Source: Roseivirga seohaensis (GTDB lineage: Bacteria > Bacteroidota > Bacteroidia > Cytophagales > Cyclobacteriaceae). Taken from it: a stretch of 64,000 nucleotides of DNA. Position numbers and translations under genes: made by a program. Positions 62,092 through 64,000 of the stretch are shown here, in pieces. The notes under the pieces were generated by a model, which worked only from the letters and a program-made list of their open reading frames with translations, had not been told where the DNA came from and ran no database searches. The first letter of the stretch is position 1. Each line of letters starts with the position of its first letter. The stretch lies in the NCBI RefSeq assembly GCF_001592945.1, contig NZ_LRPB01000034.1, positions 186,001 through 250,000 on the forward strand, written 5' to 3'.

Positions 62092-62928
62092 TTATTTTAT
62101 TTCTATCTCCATAATATCTACCGCACTGACCTGAAAGTATCCGAATGCCCCATTCGACAAGTTTGTTCTTGGGTTTGCTGGCGGAGGCGTAAACATTCCC
62201 CCATCATTGTTGAGCAAGTTCGATAAATCATTATAGTAAATAAATGCCTCTCGGGTAATACTATACATTTCCACTTTAGCATACTGGCCAAGCTTATAAT
62301 ATCCGGCAGTAGGTATTCCGCTAATTTCTTCTCCTAGAAATTCATCTTCAGAGAAATAGATATCGCCTTCAAAATCCCTGAGTGTTAAACCATTCTTATA
62401 GAATTTAAAAAGGTAATGGTCCACCCTATCCTGAGGTTCTTTTGCATAAAACAATACCTCATAAAACTCACCTTCTTCGTCAGGATCTTCCCTTTCTTCT
62501 TCATCAATAGTTACTACTAATGAATCAATTTTGGTGACGGGTAACATAGTTTCTGAAGCAGTATAATCCACTCCATCTACAGTCACTTTTAAGCGGTATG
62601 TTGTCCAAATACTGCCAGCATAAGGTGTTTGCGGATAATAATAACCTTTCTTCGATGGCTCATTATTTGGGTTATGTATATAAACCACTTCATTATCTGC
62701 ATCATCTGTAACGGTAACTACGGCATCTGTAATGGCAGGATTTGGATCAAGTGAATAAAAGCCTCTTGTATAGCTAAGCTTAATAAAGTTGAGTTCAGAA
62801 TTATTCGTTAATACCCCATCAATCACCACTTTAGGTTCAGAGGTAATGGTATCGATATCGATGGTTTCTTCACAGGAAACAAAGAAAACAGTCAAGGAAA
62901 ACAGTATGTATTTATATAGATTTTTCAT
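62092..62928 (-). CDS. DUF4249 family lipoprotein
   Basis: A 278-residue lipoprotein: the signal ends FVSCEETID (cysteine about 19). The following VVIDGVLTNNSELNFIKLSYT, AVVTVTDDADNEVVY and the beta-rich remainder match the DUF4249 family, which occurs almost only in Bacteroidota and nearly always beside a TonB-dependent receptor with a carboxypeptidase-regulatory-like domain, as here. Function is unknown; by analogy to SusD it may be a substrate-binding or accessory lipoprotein. It follows the receptor by 15 bases and ends in a terminator. Confidence 0.9.
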   Translation of the reverse strand: MKNLYKYILFSLTVFFVSCEETIDIDTITSEPKVVIDGVLTNNSELNFIKLSYTRGFYSLDPNPAITDAVVTVTDDADNEVVYIHNPNNEPSKKGYYYPQTPYAGSIWTTYRLKVTVDGVDYTASETMLPVTKIDSLVVTIDEEEREDPDEEGEFYEVLFYAKEPQDRVDHYLFKFYKNGLTLRDFEGDIYFSEDEFLGEEISGIPTAGYYKLGQYAKVEMYSITREAFIYYNDLSNLLNNDGGMFTPPPANPRTNLSNGAFGYFQVSAVDIMEIEIK

Positions 62929-62943
62929 CTTAATATGTCTCGA

Positions 62944-64000
62944 TTAAAATTTGATATTATAAGTAACTGAAGGTAGAATTGGGAACAGATAGATCATTCT
63001 AGCTTCTTTTTCATTCCCATCGCCAATGGTATTTCCATCTTTATCTTGCTTTACTCGGGTGTACAGCGAGAATGGATTTTTACGGCTGTAGGCATTGTAT
63101 AATGAAAATACCCAAGAGGTTTTCCATTTTTTATGAGCATTTGATTTTGGCGTTAGCGTAGCACTTAAATCTAATCTATGGAACGAAGGCAGATTATACC
63201 CATTTCTTTCTGTAATTACATCGGCAGAATATCCGTCTCCCCATTCGTAAGTTCCTGAAGGAATGGTCGTTGGCCTTCCTGTTCCATAAGTAAAACCAGC
63301 ACCAAACGACCATTTATCGCTGTAATCGTATGTAGCAAGCATATTTAAGCTATGGCGTCTATCGTAATTGGCTAAAAAGGTTTCACCTAAATTCACACCT
63401 TCAATTGTTCGCTCTGTTTTCGACAAGGTATAGGCAATAAAACCAGTAAGTGCGCCTTCTTTCTTCTGTAAGAAAAATTCTAAACCATAAGCCTCTGCAT
63501 CGCCTTGGCGGTACTCTGTACTTAAATCTGTATTAAAGAAAACCTGCGCGTTATCCGCAAAATCGGTTACGTTATCCATTGTTTTGTAATAGGCCTCTAC
63601 AGAGAACTCATACATATTATCATTTAAGTTTTTGAAGTAACCCAGAGCCACCTGATCGGCAATTTGAGGTTTAAGGTAATAGCTACTTGGCGCCCACGTA
63701 TTAAAAGGCAAAGGCACTGTACCGCTTGAAATCAAGTGCGTATTCTGAACCATTCGGTTATAGCTCATCTTTACAGAGCTAGATTCATTGAGCATATAGC
63801 GCATAGAAAACCTTGGTTCAAAATTGAAATAGGTTTTGATAGGCTCGAAACTTTTAAAAGAAAGCGTGTCGGTGCGTGTTGGGTCAATATTGTCATTCGG
63901 GTCTTCATATAAATACACATCGCCTTTGCCTATGCTCTGAAAAGCTGATAATCTAGCACCATAATTCATCGTCAGTTTTGAAGATAATTCGTGTTGGGCT
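62944..64000 (-). CDS. TonB-dependent receptor, C-terminal part, cut by the right window edge
   Basis: The frame stays open from base 62944 to the right edge; the internal ATG at 63969 is not the start, because the reading continues upstream with QHELSSKLTMNYGARLSAFQ. About 350 residues are visible, all beta-barrel: FNFEPRFSMRYMLNESSSVKM, YNRMVQNTHLISSG, KPQIADQVALGYFKNLNDNMYEFS, GLEFFLQKKEGALTGFIAYTLSKT, and a C-terminal end (LFPILPSVTYNIKF) with an aromatic last residue as needed for barrel insertion. The plug and any N-terminal domain lie beyond the window. It pairs with the DUF4249 lipoprotein. Confidence 0.9.
   Translation of the reverse strand, partial: AQHELSSKLTMNYGARLSAFQSIGKGDVYLYEDPNDNIDPTRTDTLSFKSFEPIKTYFNFEPRFSMRYMLNESSSVKMSYNRMVQNTHLISSGTVPLPFNTWAPSSYYLKPQIADQVALGYFKNLNDNMYEFSVEAYYKTMDNVTDFADNAQVFFNTDLSTEYRQGDAEAYGLEFFLQKKEGALTGFIAYTLSKTERTIEGVNLGETFLANYDRRHSLNMLATYDYSDKWSFGAGFTYGTGRPTTIPSGTYEWGDGYSADVITERNGYNLPSFHRLDLSATLTPKSNAHKKWKTSWVFSLYNAYSRKNPFSLYTRVKQDKDGNTIGDGNEKEARMIYLFPILPSVTYNIKF

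Noticed and set aside
1-64000. Search for CRISPR arrays, rRNA genes, prophage, integrases or insertion sequences
   Set aside because: I saw no regular repeat-spacer array, no rRNA sequence, and no integrase or transposase-like protein among the translated genes. The only repeat cluster is the REP-like one at 22.9-23.3 kb.

Overview
The window is a chromosomal segment from a member of the Bacteroidota, most likely a marine-type Cytophagales (Roseivirga/Marivirga-like). The phylum call rests on lineage-typical families (SusC/SusD pairs, DUF5686, DUF4249, GxxExxY, VPS10/BNR exoproteins, LptF/G permeases with a long insert), on AT-rich sequence, and on several promoters of the Bacteroidota form TTTG-N19-21-TAnnTTTG. 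The genus is inference. There is no rRNA, CRISPR array, integrase, transposase or prophage; this is mostly core chromosome with a few accessory loci.

Layout. 1-16.4 kb is a minus-strand housekeeping block: pnp (cut by the left edge), rpsO, an LptF/G permease, a START-like protein, a plus-strand tRNA-Met, then thrS-infC-rpmI-rplT, a DUF5686 outer-membrane protein, a TrmH-type RNA methyltransferase, and the topoisomerase IV genes parE and parC separated by a GxxExxY (PD-(D/E)XK-like) gene. 16.5-22.8 kb is mixed: a small membrane protein, pirin, a tiny unlisted membrane ORF, an SBF transporter, a DUF922 protease-like protein, two overlapping GNAT genes, a YdeI-like protein and lpxB. 22.9-23.3 kb is a gene-free cluster of REP-like palindromes in opposed orientation. 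23.4-36.5 kb carries an M16 protease, a small secreted protein, a VPS10/BNR exoprotein, a cystathionine gamma-synthase-type enzyme, an MscS channel and a large unknown anchored protein.

36.8-50.6 kb holds metabolic and transport genes: a YwqK-like protein, a Tat-exported Gfo/Idh/MocA oxidoreductase, HAD phosphatase, EamA and TRIC membrane proteins, RidA, a uracil-DNA glycosylase family protein, a FabH-like synthase, a POT peptide transporter, PEP carboxykinase, and a two-subunit molybdenum hydroxylase of the isoquinoline 1-oxidoreductase type. 51-58.4 kb is a nutrient-uptake locus: SusC, SusD, a lipoprotein of the type I phosphodiesterase/alkaline phosphatase superfamily and an exported calcineurin-like phosphatase, with a divergent TetR regulator at 58.5 kb. 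The right end has a TlpA thioredoxin, glutaminyl-peptide cyclotransferase, a DUF1905/YdeI protein, and a DUF4249 lipoprotein paired with a TonB-dependent receptor that runs off the right edge.

The observations most worth following are the SusCD-phosphatase locus with its TetR operator-like repeat, a probable AUC start for infC, the opposed REP-like cluster, the PD-(D/E)XK-like gene inside the topoisomerase IV pair, a likely leaderless transporter mRNA, and an anchored propeller-like protein of unknown function joined to MscS. All functional calls come from reading motifs; no database search was run.
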